From Deltaproteobacteria bacterium (GTDB lineage: Bacteria > Myxococcota_A > UBA796 > UBA2385), in contig JAGYJW010000001.1 of assembly GCA_018401435.1 (NCBI GenBank), positions 124,001 to 188,000 of the forward strand: 64,000 nucleotides of DNA, in the 5' to 3' direction. The position numbers and the translations under genes are program-made. Positions 36,956 through 46,131 of this stretch are shown here, one piece after another (positions within the stretch are counted from its first letter, which is position 1; each line of letters begins with the position of its first letter). The notes below the pieces were generated by a model, which saw only the letters and a program-made list of their open reading frames with translations, did not search any database and was not told the origin of the DNA.

Positions 36956-37950
36956 AGCTGACTTTCCTGGTGAACCAGGCAAACCGGGTGCAACCCGACC
37001 AGTCCACCGCCCTCCTGATGCACGCCGCCGCCCTGCGGGGCTGGGAGGTCCAGGTGACCGGCGTGGGCGACCTGAGCGTGGCCCCGGATGGCACGCCGCA
37101 CGCCCTGGTCCATGCCGACGGGGGCGCCCGATTGAATAACCGGGCCGACTGGATCACCCGCCTGCGCCTGCTCCCGCAGTCGCGGGTGTCCTTGTTGGAC
37201 AGCGACGCCGTCTTCATTCGCACCAACCCCGCCCGGGACGCCGCTCGCGTCCCCTTGCACGACGCCGCCATGGGCATCTGCCGCATCGCCCGCGACCGCG
37301 GCCTGGCGGTGATGAACGACCCCGACGGCCTGGCCCGGGCCTCCAGCAAGCTCTTCATCAGCCGCCTGCCCGTCGAGGTCCGGCCTGCGACCCTGGTCAG
37401 CCGGAATGCCGACGAGCTGATGGACTTCGTGCGCTCGCGGCCCGAGGCCACGGTGCTCAAGCCCCTCAGCGGCACCCAGGGCACCGACGTCTTTCGGGTG
37501 CAGCCCGACGAGCCCTTCAACCTGCGCCAGATCGTCGATGTGCTGGCGCGCCAGGGCTATGCGATGGCCCAGGCCTGGGTGCCCGAAGCCACCGACGGCG
37601 ACGTGCGCCTGCTGGTGCTCAATGGCGCCATGATGGAGGTGGGCGGCAAGGCCGCCGCCGTGCGCCGGGTGCCTGCCAGCGGCGAGTTCCGCAGCAATGT
37701 GCACCGCGGGGGCAGCCCCCAGCCCACCGACCGCGTGGACCACTGGCAGCCCATCGTCGATGCCATCCGTCCCATGCTGATGGACAACGGGCTCTTCTTC
37801 GTGGGCTTGGACCTCATCGGCGACCGCATCGTCGAGGTCAATGTCTTCTCGCCCGGCGGCATGCTGGACGCCCAGTCCTTTGCCGGCGTCGACTTCTGCG
37901 CCCCCGTGCTGGATGCCATCGCGGAGCGGGTGGCCCCTTCTGGGGGTTGA
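36952..37950 (+). CDS. GshB-like ATP-grasp ligase (glutathione synthetase homologue)
   Basis: A 332-residue ATP-grasp ligase. The GTG at 36952 overlaps the stop of the deacylase (GTGA), and an earlier in-frame start would lie inside that gene. Motifs resemble bacterial glutathione synthetase: DSDAVFIRTNPARD (near residue 80), ATVLKPLSGTQGTDVF with the ATP-binding loop, GDVRLLVLNGAMMEVGG, RVPASGEFRSNVHRGG, and VGLDLIGDRIVEVNVFSPGG at the metal site. True GshB is usually paired with a gamma-glutamylcysteine ligase, which is absent here. Its partners are an unnamed ATP-grasp protein and an M14 deacylase, so its product is probably not ordinary glutathione. It could be a peptide-like or amino-acid-amide metabolite. 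Confidence 0.82.
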   Translation: MKLTFLVNQANRVQPDQSTALLMHAAALRGWEVQVTGVGDLSVAPDGTPHALVHADGGARLNNRADWITRLRLLPQSRVSLLDSDAVFIRTNPARDAARVPLHDAAMGICRIARDRGLAVMNDPDGLARASSKLFISRLPVEVRPATLVSRNADELMDFVRSRPEATVLKPLSGTQGTDVFRVQPDEPFNLRQIVDVLARQGYAMAQAWVPEATDGDVRLLVLNGAMMEVGGKAAAVRRVPASGEFRSNVHRGGSPQPTDRVDHWQPIVDAIRPMLMDNGLFFVGLDLIGDRIVEVNVFSPGGMLDAQSFAGVDFCAPVLDAIAERVAPSGG

Positions 37951-38022
37951 CGAAAAGAGACGCGTCGATCGGCCTCCACCGGCGTCACCTTGGAAGAGGG
38001 CAGGCGACCGCTGGAGGACACC

Positions 38023-38715
38023 ATGGAGCACGACCGACGAAAGAGGGATGGCTGCCGCTGGTTCCCCCGCTGGCTGCTGCCCCTGGGCCTGCTCGCCGCC
38101 GGCCCCGCGGCGGCCGACAGCCTGCCCCCCCTCACCCAGGCGCCGGCCCATAGCGCCCTGTATTCGGGCCCCCAAGCCAAGGGCCAGCTCCGGCCGGCCG
38201 GTCGCCGCCCCACCTGGGCCGCTGTGCGGGTCGCATCCTGGGACCTGGACGACAGCGGCGAGGTGGACCTGGGCGAGTGGCGCCAGGGCCTGCGCCGCAT
38301 GCGCGTCTTCGACCGATGGGACATGAATGGCGACGGCGTGATCGAGGCGGTAGAGCTCAGCCTCAGCTTGCTGGCCGAGCTGGATCTCGACGGAGACCAG
38401 GCGGTCTCTCCGGCCGAGCAGCGGGTGGGCGCGCGGGGCTGGCTGGGCCAGACCGACCGCTTCGGCACCTTCTCTGAGCTGGACCTGGACGACGACCAGC
38501 GGCTGGATCACGCCGAGCTGGCCCGGGGCATCGTCGAAGGCGGCCTGCTGGCCAGCTGGGATCGCGACGAGGACCGTATGCTCAACGAGAACGAGCTTGC
38601 AGACGCTCTCTTCCGCACCTGGGACCGCTACCGGGACGGCGGCCTGGGCGCCTTTGAAGGCCCGGATGACCCGGCCCGGGCCCTGCCCCTGGCCGGGGTG
38701 CGCGCCGAGCCCTGA
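38023..38715 (+). CDS. Secreted EF-hand protein
   Basis: A 230-residue protein with a strong ribosome-binding site (GGAGG before ATG 38023). After a basic N-terminus comes a signal peptide (WLLPLGLLAAGPAAADS), then a Pro-rich stretch. At least five EF-hand-like loops follow: DLDDSGEVDLGE (about residue 74), DMNGDGVIEAVE (98), DLDGDQAVSPAE (119), DLDDDQRLDHAE (152) and DRDEDRMLNENE (172). They bind Ca2+ when the 1,3,5,12 acidic positions are kept, which is mostly the case. Such proteins are extracellular or periplasmic calcium binders. It ends two bases before the convergent moaC stop. It is downstream of the ATP-grasp cluster by 72 bases, but the link is weak. Confidence 0.8.
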   Translation: MEHDRRKRDGCRWFPRWLLPLGLLAAGPAAADSLPPLTQAPAHSALYSGPQAKGQLRPAGRRPTWAAVRVASWDLDDSGEVDLGEWRQGLRRMRVFDRWDMNGDGVIEAVELSLSLLAELDLDGDQAVSPAEQRVGARGWLGQTDRFGTFSELDLDDDQRLDHAELARGIVEGGLLASWDRDEDRMLNENELADALFRTWDRYRDGGLGAFEGPDDPARALPLAGVRAEP

Positions 38716-39207
38716 TCAGCCCGGGGCGGTCCAGGTGCCCGACCGGCCCCCGCGCTTTTCGATCAGCCGGATGCCGTGGATGCACATGCCGCGATCGATG
38801 GCCTTGACCATATCGTAGACCGTGAGGCAGGCCGCCGAGACCGCCGTCAGCGCCTCCATTTCGACGCCGGTGCGCCAGCGGGTGCCCACCGTCGCTTCCA
38901 CCCGGATCTCGCCGCCTTCGGGCCACAGCCGCAGCTCCACCCGGTCCAGCGGCAAGGGGTGGCAGAGCGGGATGAGGTCGCTGGCCCGTTTTGCAGCCTG
39001 GATCCCCGCGATCTGCGCGATTTGAAGCACATCGCCCTTCTTGACCCGCCCGGTGGTGATGGCAGTCAGGGCGGCCGGGCTGAGGGAGATGGCGCCCACG
39101 GCGATGGCGAGGCGGTCGGTGTCGGGCTTCTGCCCCACATCCACCATGCGGGCGTTGCCCTGGGCGTCGATGTGGGTCAGGGCCGGAGCTGCGTCAGGAG
39201 CGGTCAT
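38716..39207 (-). CDS. moaC: Cyclic pyranopterin monophosphate synthase
   Basis: MoaC converts the MoaA product to cyclic pyranopterin monophosphate in molybdenum-cofactor synthesis. The 163-residue length is typical. Motifs are [16 protein letters not shown] at the N-terminus, [14 protein letters not shown] (active-site His), [22 protein letters not shown] (the conserved Glu-Met-Glu core) and [14 protein letters not shown] Lys in RVKKGDVL is conserved. The start ATG at 39207 begins [12 protein letters not shown]. No other moa genes are next to it. It is divergent from the transglycosylase gene at 39283 with a 75-base gap holding both promoters. Confidence 0.94.
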   Translation of the reverse strand: MTAPDAAPALTHIDAQGNARMVDVGQKPDTDRLAIAVGAISLSPAALTAITTGRVKKGDVLQIAQIAGIQAAKRASDLIPLCHPLPLDRVELRLWPEGGEIRVEATVGTRWRTGVEMEALTAVSAACLTVYDMVKAIDRGMCIHGIRLIEKRGGRSGTWTAPG

Positions 39208-39282
39208 TCCCGCCGCTAACCGCCTGAACCCCCGCGGCCGAGGGGCGATAGAGGCCCCGCCACCCGCCGAGGACCGCACGCC

Positions 39283-40896
39283 ATGTCCCGCCTGCCCTGG
39301 AAGCCCCTGCTCGCCCTGGCCGCCGTCGCCGCGGTGGGCCTGGCGGCGGCCGGCGTGCAGCAGCAGGCAAAGATTCGCGTTGAACGCCGGCTGCAGGCAG
39401 AGGGCCTGGACTTTGACGGGCAGCGCCAGGGCGTCGGTCGGCTGCGCTGGTGGGGCCTGCAGGGGGAGGGGCTGTCGGCAGAGGCCCTGGACCTCAACCT
39501 GCTCCAACCCGGGATGCAGCTGAGCGGCCTGGACCTGGACATCGAGCGGCTGCTGCCGCGCCTCGAAGCCCAGGTCCGCGGCAGCGCGCCGGGTGAAGGC
39601 CCCGAAGGCAGCCTCTCGGCCGCCAGCCTGCCGGTGCGGGTGGACGGCCTCCGCCTGCGCTGGGGCGCCGATGTGCTGGCCACGGGCCTGTCGGGCAGCT
39701 TGCGGCCCCAGGTCGCCCTCACCGGGCCCGACGCCAGCCTGCGCCAGGAGGCCGATGGGTCGTGGGAGGGGCGCCTGGACCACACGCTCCGCCTGGGCCC
39801 GCTGTCGGGCATGGCCCGCCTGAGCCTGCGCTGTGACCCGGCCGGCCAGGGCTGCACGGCCGATCTGCGCATGGCAGAGGCCACCCTGCAGCACCCCCTG
39901 CTGGCCCCTGCCCCATTGACCGGCCTGGACCTGCATGGGACCGCCACGCTGGACCGCGCCGCCGCCCAGGCCTCGGGCAGCCTGCGCCTGGGCGATCTGA
40001 GGGGCCGCTTCACGGTAGATGGCAGCGGCGAAGGCCTGGCGACCCTGGAGGCCCAGGACCTGCCGCTTGGCGCGGTGGCCGCCCTCTTTGGCGACCAGGT
40101 GCCCGAGGCCCGGCGGGCCAGCCTGGATGGAACCCTCGGCTTCTCGGCCCGCTTTGGCGGTCCGGACTGGCGGCTGCTGGCCTTCAGCCCCCAGGCCTCG
40201 GGGCTGGCGGCCTCGGGGGTGCTCGCCGATCCCGACGGCCTCAAGGGCGGCGAGCTGACCTTCCGCGCCCCCCTCGAAGGCGGCGAGTGGGTGCCCCACA
40301 CCGTGGGCCCAGGGCGGCCCGGCTGGGTGGGCCTGCGCCAGGCCGGCCTGGTGCCCGCCGCCATGATCGCGGCCGAAGACAGCGCCTTCTTGCGGCACCA
40401 GGGCTTCCACCTGCCGGCCATCCAAGCCGCGGTGGACGAGCACATCGCCGACCCCACAGGCGACCTGCGCGGGGGCTCCACCATCACCCAACAGCTGGCC
40501 AAGAACCTGTTCTGTGACCCGCTGGACCGCAGCCTGGCGCGAAAGCTGCGCGAGCTGCTCTTCGCCCTGGAGATGGAGCAGGTGCTGCCCAAAGAGCGCA
40601 TCCTCGAGCTCTACATCAACATCGTCGAGCTGGGCCCCGAGATCATCGGCGTGGGGCCGGCTGCCGACGCCTATTTCATCAAGACCCCCGACCGCCTGAC
40701 CCCCGGCGAGGCGGTCTTTCTGGCCGCCATCCTGCCTTCTCCGCGGCGGGGCTACCACCGCGCAGTGGCCGATCGACCGCCGGCGGCTCGCATGGCCACC
40801 ATCCTCGACAATATGGTCGCCGGGGCGGCGCTGGACCACCCCACGGCCGAGGCGGCCAAGCGCGCGCCCTTGCGCATCGTGCCCCTGGAGCGATGA
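39283..40896 (+). CDS. GT51 biosynthetic peptidoglycan transglycosylase with long AsmA-like N-terminal region
   Basis: A 537-residue membrane-anchored glycosyltransferase polymerising lipid II into glycan chains. After one N-terminal helix ([18 protein letters not shown]) there are about 320 residues of repetitive beta-like sequence ([36 protein letters not shown]). This part resembles AsmA/TamB-type barrels and is not present in standard MtgA (about 240 residues). The GT51 domain occupies the last ~200 residues: catalytic [41 protein letters not shown] and [16 protein letters not shown]. There is no transpeptidase domain, so it is a monofunctional enzyme. MATE transporter gene follows three bases later. 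Confidence 0.88.
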   Translation: MSRLPWKPLLALAAVAAVGLAAAGVQQQAKIRVERRLQAEGLDFDGQRQGVGRLRWWGLQGEGLSAEALDLNLLQPGMQLSGLDLDIERLLPRLEAQVRGSAPGEGPEGSLSAASLPVRVDGLRLRWGADVLATGLSGSLRPQVALTGPDASLRQEADGSWEGRLDHTLRLGPLSGMARLSLRCDPAGQGCTADLRMAEATLQHPLLAPAPLTGLDLHGTATLDRAAAQASGSLRLGDLRGRFTVDGSGEGLATLEAQDLPLGAVAALFGDQVPEARRASLDGTLGFSARFGGPDWRLLAFSPQASGLAASGVLADPDGLKGGELTFRAPLEGGEWVPHTVGPGRPGWVGLRQAGLVPAAMIAAEDSAFLRHQGFHLPAIQAAVDEHIADPTGDLRGGSTITQQLAKNLFCDPLDRSLARKLRELLFALEMEQVLPKERILELYINIVELGPEIIGVGPAADAYFIKTPDRLTPGEAVFLAAILPSPRRGYHRAVADRPPAARMATILDNMVAGAALDHPTAEAAKRAPLRIVPLER

Positions 40897-40899
40897 GCG

Positions 40900-42288
40900 G
40901 TGAACCAGCCCCCGGTGCTCAAAGAGCTGCCACCCAAGGCAGAGCTTCGCCGCCTGTTCACCCTGGCCTGGCCGGTGATCATCGGACAACTGGGTCTGGT
41001 GACCATGGGCACCGTGGATGTGGCCATGGTGGGGTCGGTCGGCGGCGACGCCTTGGCTGCGGTGGGCATCGGCCACCTGTGGACCTTTGGCGTCCTGGTG
41101 GTTGGATTCGGCGTGTTGGGCGGCCTGGACCCCATCTTCAGCCAGGCCTGGGGGGCCGGTGACACCGCGGTGGGCAGCCGCACCCTGGCCCGGGCGGGGG
41201 TGCTCGCCCTGCTGCTGAGCGTGCCCCTGGTCCTGCTGCACCTGGCGGCGGGGCCGGCCCTGCTGGCCCTGGGCCAACCCCCCGAGATCGTACCGGTCGC
41301 GGCGGCCTATTGCGCCGCCATCGCCCCCAGCGTGGCCCCGGTCATGCTGCAGCAGGCCCTCGCCCGCTACCTGCAGGGCCGGGGCGAGATGAAGCTGCCC
41401 ATGTTTGCCGTGCTGCTGGGCAACCTGGTCAATATCGCCGGGAACTGGCTTCTGGTGAGGGGTTTCAGCCTGGGCGACCTGGTTGTTCCCGCGATGGGCG
41501 CGGTGGGCTGCGGGGTCGCGACCAGCCTGGTGCGCTTCTCGATGTTCGCCCTGCTGCTGGTCGCCACCCTGCCGATGCTGCGCAAGCTGCCCCGGCCTTC
41601 CTGGGCCGAGGTGCTCGACCCGCGGGCGCTGTGGCGCCTCTTTGCGGTGGGCGGGCCCGTGGGCTTTCAGCATGGACTCGAGGTCTGGGCCTTCTGCGCG
41701 GCGGGCCTGCTGATGGGCCTGCTGGGCAGCACCGAGGTCGCCGCCCACGCGGTGGCCATCAACCTCTCCAGCCTGGCCTTCATGATCCCTTTTGGCCTGG
41801 GTGCGGCGGCGGCCACCCGGGTGGGCAACCTCATCGGCGCCGGCCTGCCCTGGGGGCGGTCGGCCTGGATGGCCGTGGGCCTGGGCACCGCCTGGATGTC
41901 GCTGACGGCGGTGCTCTTTGCCAGCGCCCCCACCACCCTGGCGAGCCTCTACACCCAAGAGGCCCCGGTGGTGGCCACCGCGGCGCTGCTGCTGCCCATC
42001 GCAGCGGCATTCCAGCTCTTTGATGGCGTGCAGGCCGTGACCTTCGGGGTGTTGCGGGGGGCCGGAGACACCCGCATGCCCGCCCTGGTCAACCTCTTCG
42101 GCTACTGGATGCTGGGCCTGCCGCTGGCGGCCTGGATGGGCGTGGTCCAGGGCCCCAGCCCGCAGTGGGTCTGGGGGGGCCTGGCCCTGGGCCTGCTGGT
42201 GGTGGCGGGCCTGCTGCTGTTGCGCCTGCGGGCCGTCATTCGCAAAGGCGGCTTCAAACTTGCGAAAGAGGCCGACGCGGCAAGCTGA
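40900..42288 (+). CDS. MATE family efflux transporter (NorM-like)
   Basis: A 462-residue integral membrane protein with the usual 12 helices of MATE exporters, which extrude cationic drugs or metabolites in exchange for Na+ or H+. Typical segments are [24 protein letters not shown] (helix 1), [11 protein letters not shown] (the conserved QxxGA-like turn), [46 protein letters not shown] and [10 protein letters not shown]. The GTG start lies three bases after the transglycosylase stop, so the two are likely co-transcribed. The substrate is not inferable. It converges with the gene ending at 42289 with no spacer. Confidence 0.9.
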   Translation: MNQPPVLKELPPKAELRRLFTLAWPVIIGQLGLVTMGTVDVAMVGSVGGDALAAVGIGHLWTFGVLVVGFGVLGGLDPIFSQAWGAGDTAVGSRTLARAGVLALLLSVPLVLLHLAAGPALLALGQPPEIVPVAAAYCAAIAPSVAPVMLQQALARYLQGRGEMKLPMFAVLLGNLVNIAGNWLLVRGFSLGDLVVPAMGAVGCGVATSLVRFSMFALLLVATLPMLRKLPRPSWAEVLDPRALWRLFAVGGPVGFQHGLEVWAFCAAGLLMGLLGSTEVAAHAVAINLSSLAFMIPFGLGAAAATRVGNLIGAGLPWGRSAWMAVGLGTAWMSLTAVLFASAPTTLASLYTQEAPVVATAALLLPIAAAFQLFDGVQAVTFGVLRGAGDTRMPALVNLFGYWMLGLPLAAWMGVVQGPSPQWVWGGLALGLLVVAGLLLLRLRAVIRKGGFKLAKEADAAS

Positions 42289-42750
42289 TCAGGCGGTGGG
42301 CTGGGGCGCGGCGAGGCGGCGCTCGCGCTCTTTGTCCACCGCGCGCAGCACGGTCACCCGGTCCTTGTGGGCCGCCTCGTAGCGGGCGATCCGCTCCAGG
42401 TTGACCCGGTCCAGGCCGGGCAGCAGGTCGGTGACGGCCTTGACGTTGAGGTCGTCATAGCCCTCCACGGGCAGCTTCGTGACCTGGTTCAGGCCCTCGT
42501 GCACGGCCTTGCGCAGCCGACCGGTCACCGGCGCGAGGGGGGCCGGCGCCTTCTCCAAGGCGTCTTCGGCCTTCTCGAGGGTGTCGGCGGAGAGGGTCCA
42601 CAGGGCGACGCGGCTGCTCTCGCGGCGGGTGTGCAGGTCGTGGCGGACGGCCTGGGCGCGCGCGCGGGCATCGCCCAGCAGGCGCTGGGGGGCCTGGCGC
42701 AGGTCGGTGGCCTTGAGGCGGTCGATCGAGGTCTTGAGGTCGAGGTTCAT
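42289..42750 (-). CDS. Helical protein with YExxHKxRxTVL C-terminal motif
   Basis: A 153-residue alpha-helical soluble protein from ATG 42750 (GGAG upstream). The N-terminal two thirds are charged amphipathic helices (LKTSIDRLKATDLRQAPQRL, DTLEKAEDALEKAPAPLAP), like phasins or coiled-coil proteins. The C-terminal third (VEGYDDLNVKAVTDLLPGLD, then RIARYEAAHKDRVTVLRAV) matches a short helical-hairpin motif I recall from lipid-droplet or granule-associated and actinobacterial proteins. Function is unknown; a granule-coating role is a guess. It is divergent from the thioesterase gene at 42937. Confidence 0.6.
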   Translation of the reverse strand: MNLDLKTSIDRLKATDLRQAPQRLLGDARARAQAVRHDLHTRRESSRVALWTLSADTLEKAEDALEKAPAPLAPVTGRLRKAVHEGLNQVTKLPVEGYDDLNVKAVTDLLPGLDRVNLERIARYEAAHKDRVTVLRAVDKERERRLAAPQPTA

Positions 42751-42936
42751 GGGGTCGCTCCGATGAGGATGGGCCTTGAAGGCCGAGAGGGCCCAGCGAG
42801 GCTGGCGGGCTGAATCGCCATTCACTTTTTCACCTCGCCCGTCTCGTCAAGGGCCGACAGTCGGGGGGGGGCGGTTGTCGCCCCTTCGTCACAAAGCCGG
42901 CGTTAGACCCTCGGGTCCCCCCACCGCGGCAACCGG

Positions 42937-43380
42937 ATGCGTTTCCACGAGTCCGTCCACGGCGTCTGGTTTGACGACCTCGACGCCTTTCAGATCCTCC
43001 ACAATGTGCGCTACCTGCTCATCTTCGAGCGCACGGTGGGAGAGTTCTGGCAGCACCTGGGCTGGGGTTCGCCCATCGACGCCATCATCGATCCGGCCAG
43101 CAACCCCGACCAGTACCACCTCGTGCGCACCAACCACATCGACTACGAGCGCCCGGTGCGCGGGGTCGGGCGCCTGCGCTGCCGCATCTGGGTGGAGCGC
43201 ATCGGCCGGTCCAGCCTCACCCTGGGCTTCTCCTTGCTGCCCCTGGACGAGGATCGGCCCTATGCCAGCGGCAGCCGCGTCCTGGTGCGGGTCTCCCCCG
43301 AAGACCGCCGGCCCGTGCCCTGGACCGACGCCTTCCGGGCGGCCATGGCCCCCTACCTGCGAGAGCCCTCGGCCGGCTGA
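42937..43380 (+). CDS. Acyl-CoA thioesterase, hot-dog fold (4HBT-like)
   Basis: A 147-residue single hot-dog domain. It opens with WFDDLDAFQILHNVRYLLIFE, the DxDAxxHVNxxxYL-like helix of 4-hydroxybenzoyl-CoA thioesterase relatives with catalytic Asp16 or Asp17. It continues with VRTNHIDYERPVRGVGRLRCRIWV and IGRSSLTLGFSLLP strands. The expected role is hydrolysis of an acyl- or aroyl-CoA in the cytoplasm. The usual HVN is HNV here, a small deviation. It converges with the subtilase gene, six bases apart, so no operon partner. Confidence 0.82.
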   Translation: MRFHESVHGVWFDDLDAFQILHNVRYLLIFERTVGEFWQHLGWGSPIDAIIDPASNPDQYHLVRTNHIDYERPVRGVGRLRCRIWVERIGRSSLTLGFSLLPLDEDRPYASGSRVLVRVSPEDRRPVPWTDAFRAAMAPYLREPSAG

Positions 43381-43386
43381 GGCCGG

Positions 43387-45018
43387 TCAGCGGGTGCGAC
43401 CCGGGCCGCCGGCGCGATCGGTGGGGATGGGGCGCAAGCTGCGCAGATTTCCGGCCTCGTCCACCACGCGGATGCGCAGGGTGGCGCTGTCGGTGTCCAG
43501 CCGGGCGCGGTGCTCCAGCCCCCAGTCCGTGGTCACGCAGACCGCCCGCTCGCCATCGCAGATCTCGGCCTGGGCGGGCTCGTTGGTGGCAAAGCCCACA
43601 GCCAGCCGGAGTCCCACCTGGCGCAGGCGCAGGCGGGTGACCTGGGGCGGGGTGACATCGGCCTCGCCGCTGTCTCCCGCGCCGGTGTCCAGGCCCGGAT
43701 CGGGGCCGACATCGGGATCGGGGTCGGGGTCGGGCTCGCCTGCCAGGGCCTGCCAGGCCAGCACGGCGGCGCTGGCGTCCAGCAGGCCATGACCGGTGCG
43801 GTTGTCCCAGCCTGCGCTGCCGAGGTCCTGGGCGGTGGAGACCAGCAGCTCGCCGGCCTCGGCCGGGGTGGCGCCCAGACCCACCAGCAGGGCGGCGGCG
43901 CCTGCGACATGGGGCGAGGCCATGCTGGTGCCCTGGTAGAAGTACCAGCCCCAGCCAGAGCTGCCGAAGGTCTCCTGCAGAATGCCGTCGCCATACCCAT
44001 TCCCATCGCGATCGGCGATCAGGTCTCCGCCGGGCGCCACGATGTCCAGGGCGCTGCCATGGTTGCTATAGCTGGTGAGCTGGCTGACGGCGTCGGTGGC
44101 CCCCACGGCCAGGGTGGAGCTGTAGCCAGCGGGGTAGAAGACCGAGCCCAGGCCGCTATTTCCGGCGGCGGCCACCACCAGCACGCCCTGGTCGCGGGCC
44201 CAGTCCACGGCCAGCTGTTCGGTGGAGGAGGGCGTGGCGCTGCCCAGGGACAGGTTGAGCACCTGGGCGCCATGTTCGACGGCCCACAGGATGCCCGACA
44301 CCACGTTGGCGGTGGATCCGCTGCCATCCGCACCCAGCACCCGCACCGGCATCACCCGGGCGCCGGGGGCCACCCCGGCCACGCCGATGCCATCCCCGGT
44401 GGGCTGGGCGATGGTGCCCGCCACATGGGTGCCATGACCGTGCAGATCCTGGGGATCGTCGTCACCGTCGATGAAGTCGTGGCCGGGCACCAGGGCGGGG
44501 GTCTCGCGGCCCCCGGTGGCCACGCCGGTGTCGATGACCGCCACCACCACGCCTTCGCCGGTGGCGCCCAGCTCCCAGGCGCTCGGGATCTGCGCCGCAC
44601 CCAGATTCCACTGGTAGGACTGGTAGGGGTCCAGGGCGGTGATGCTGCGCACCAGGTCGGCCTCGACGAAGGCCACGTCGGGGCGCTGGCGCAAGGCAGC
44701 GGCGGCGGCGACCAGGTCCTGCCCCTCGGGCAGAGCGAAGCGGGCCACCGGCAGCCGGCCAAAGACGCGGTCCTTCTTGAGGCGCGCGCTGCCCAGCGCC
44801 AGATCGGCCGGCACGGCCCCCTTGAAGCCGACGATCAAGGCCCCCGACCGGTAGGCGTCGGTGGGCAGCACCGCGGGATCCACCGCCAGCCGCCCGGCCG
44901 CATCCAGCTGCTCCTGCGTGAAAACGGTTTCGCTGCCTTCATTCTCGTCGAGTGGTGGGGAAGCGCCACAGGCGACGGCGATCAGCAGGGAACACAAGAG
45001 GGGCAAGCTGCGGTTCAT
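43387..45018 (-). CDS. Subtilisin-like serine protease (S8), lipoprotein
   Basis: A 543-residue secreted protease. The start at 45018 gives a leader ending SLLIAVACGAS with a Cys at residue 17, an imperfect lipobox. A propeptide-like segment (YRSGALIVGFKGAVPADLAL and PDVAFVEADLVRSI) precedes the catalytic domain. The triad is Asp in VVAVIDTGVATGG, His in HGHGTHVAGTIA and Ser in GTSMASPHVAGAAALL. The oxyanion Asn is in VVAAAGNSGLG. After the catalytic domain a repetitive acidic linker (GEPDPDPDPDVGPDPGLD) leads to a beta domain with two Cys (AEICDGERAVCVTTD). The triad is intact. It is convergent with the thioesterase and divergent from fbp. Confidence 0.9.
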   Translation of the reverse strand: MNRSLPLLCSLLIAVACGASPPLDENEGSETVFTQEQLDAAGRLAVDPAVLPTDAYRSGALIVGFKGAVPADLALGSARLKKDRVFGRLPVARFALPEGQDLVAAAAALRQRPDVAFVEADLVRSITALDPYQSYQWNLGAAQIPSAWELGATGEGVVVAVIDTGVATGGRETPALVPGHDFIDGDDDPQDLHGHGTHVAGTIAQPTGDGIGVAGVAPGARVMPVRVLGADGSGSTANVVSGILWAVEHGAQVLNLSLGSATPSSTEQLAVDWARDQGVLVVAAAGNSGLGSVFYPAGYSSTLAVGATDAVSQLTSYSNHGSALDIVAPGGDLIADRDGNGYGDGILQETFGSSGWGWYFYQGTSMASPHVAGAAALLVGLGATPAEAGELLVSTAQDLGSAGWDNRTGHGLLDASAAVLAWQALAGEPDPDPDPDVGPDPGLDTGAGDSGEADVTPPQVTRLRLRQVGLRLAVGFATNEPAQAEICDGERAVCVTTDWGLEHRARLDTDSATLRIRVVDEAGNLRSLRPIPTDRAGGPGRTR

Positions 45019-45126
45019 GGGGGCCTCCGTTTCTGGCGCGCCGGGGAACGGAAGCCCGGCCCCGAAGCTGGAGCCCCTCGGGCACAAACGATAGGGGGAG
45101 GCACCCCACCGCCCCAGGAAGCACCG

Positions 45127-46131
45127 ATGTTGCGCCAGTTCGAAGAGGGCACCACCCTCGACCGCTTCATCGCCGAGAGCGAGCACCTCCACCCCGACGC
45201 CAGCGGACGTTTCAGCGCCTTGCTGCACCAGGTCTCGCTGGCCAGCCGCCTGGTGAGCGCGCGGGTCAACCGCGCGGGCCTCGCGGGCATGTTGGGGGCC
45301 ACCGGCGACGTCAACGTGCAGGGGGAGTTCGTCCAGAAGCTCGATGAATACGCCAATGAGGCCTTCAAGCGGGCGCTGGAGCACGCCGGCTGCGTGGGCG
45401 CCATCGCCAGCGAAGAGGACGAGGGCCCCTACCGGGTGCCCGAGCGCTTCTACAGCGGCCGCTACATCTTCTGCATGGACCCGCTGGACGGCTCCAGCAA
45501 TATCGACGTGAACGCCACCATCGGCACCATCTTCTGCGTCTTCCGCAGGAAGTCCGAAGAGGGCAGCCCCGCGCAGATGTCCGACATCTTGCGGCCCGGC
45601 ACCGACATCGTGGCCGCCGGCTACGTCGTCTACGGATCGGGCACCATGATGGTGCTCAGCAGCGGCCGCGGCGTGCACGGCTTCACCCTCGACCCCTATG
45701 TGGGCGAGTTCTTCCTCAGCCACCCCGACATCCGCCTGGATGGCGAGGGCCGCACCTATAGCTGCAACGAGGGCTATGCCGGCACCTGGCCCGACGGCCT
45801 GCGGGCCTGGGTGGACGCCCGCAAGGGCGAGGGCATGGGCTGGAAGTCCCGCTACATCGGGTCGCTGGTGGCCGACTTCCACCGCAACCTGCTCAAGGGC
45901 GGCATCTTTCTGTACCCGGGCAGCAAGAAGCGCCCCGAAGGCAAGCTGCGCCTGCTCTATGAGGCCTTCCCCCTGGCCTACCTGGTCGAACAGGCCGGCG
46001 GCGCCGCCTCGGATGGCCAGCGCCGCATCCTCGACCTGACCCCCTCCGAGCTGCACGCCCGCACCCCGCTCTACATTGGGGAGAAGGCGCTGGTGGAGGA
46101 GATCGTCGAGGTCCTCTCCACCCGGGAATGA
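45127..46131 (+). CDS. fbp: Fructose-1,6-bisphosphatase class 1
   Basis: Hydrolyses fructose 1,6-bisphosphate to fructose 6-phosphate in gluconeogenesis. The 334-residue length is typical. Key motifs are GDVNVQGEFVQKLDEYAN, IASEEDEG (metal Glu), FCMDPLDGSSNIDVN (the metal-binding DPLDGS core), the substrate-binding SRYIGSLVADFHRNLLKGG, and GKLRLLYEAFPLAYLVEQAGG near the C-terminus. The ATG at 45127 is the only sensible start. The stop overlaps the next gene's start (ATGA at 46128), so it is coupled to an alpha/beta hydrolase. Cooperation with fructose metabolism is plausible but not shown. Confidence 0.96.
   Translation: MLRQFEEGTTLDRFIAESEHLHPDASGRFSALLHQVSLASRLVSARVNRAGLAGMLGATGDVNVQGEFVQKLDEYANEAFKRALEHAGCVGAIASEEDEGPYRVPERFYSGRYIFCMDPLDGSSNIDVNATIGTIFCVFRRKSEEGSPAQMSDILRPGTDIVAAGYVVYGSGTMMVLSSGRGVHGFTLDPYVGEFFLSHPDIRLDGEGRTYSCNEGYAGTWPDGLRAWVDARKGEGMGWKSRYIGSLVADFHRNLLKGGIFLYPGSKKRPEGKLRLLYEAFPLAYLVEQAGGAASDGQRRILDLTPSELHARTPLYIGEKALVEEIVEVLSTRE

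Noticed and set aside
38716..41958. A single huge minus-strand open frame of over 1000 codons upstream of moaC
   Set aside because: Its last part is moaC, but the rest is antisense to an intact transglycosylase and a MATE transporter and is rich in Gln/His/Gly/Arg, as typical of GC-rich antisense frames. moaC has its own start and a normal length.
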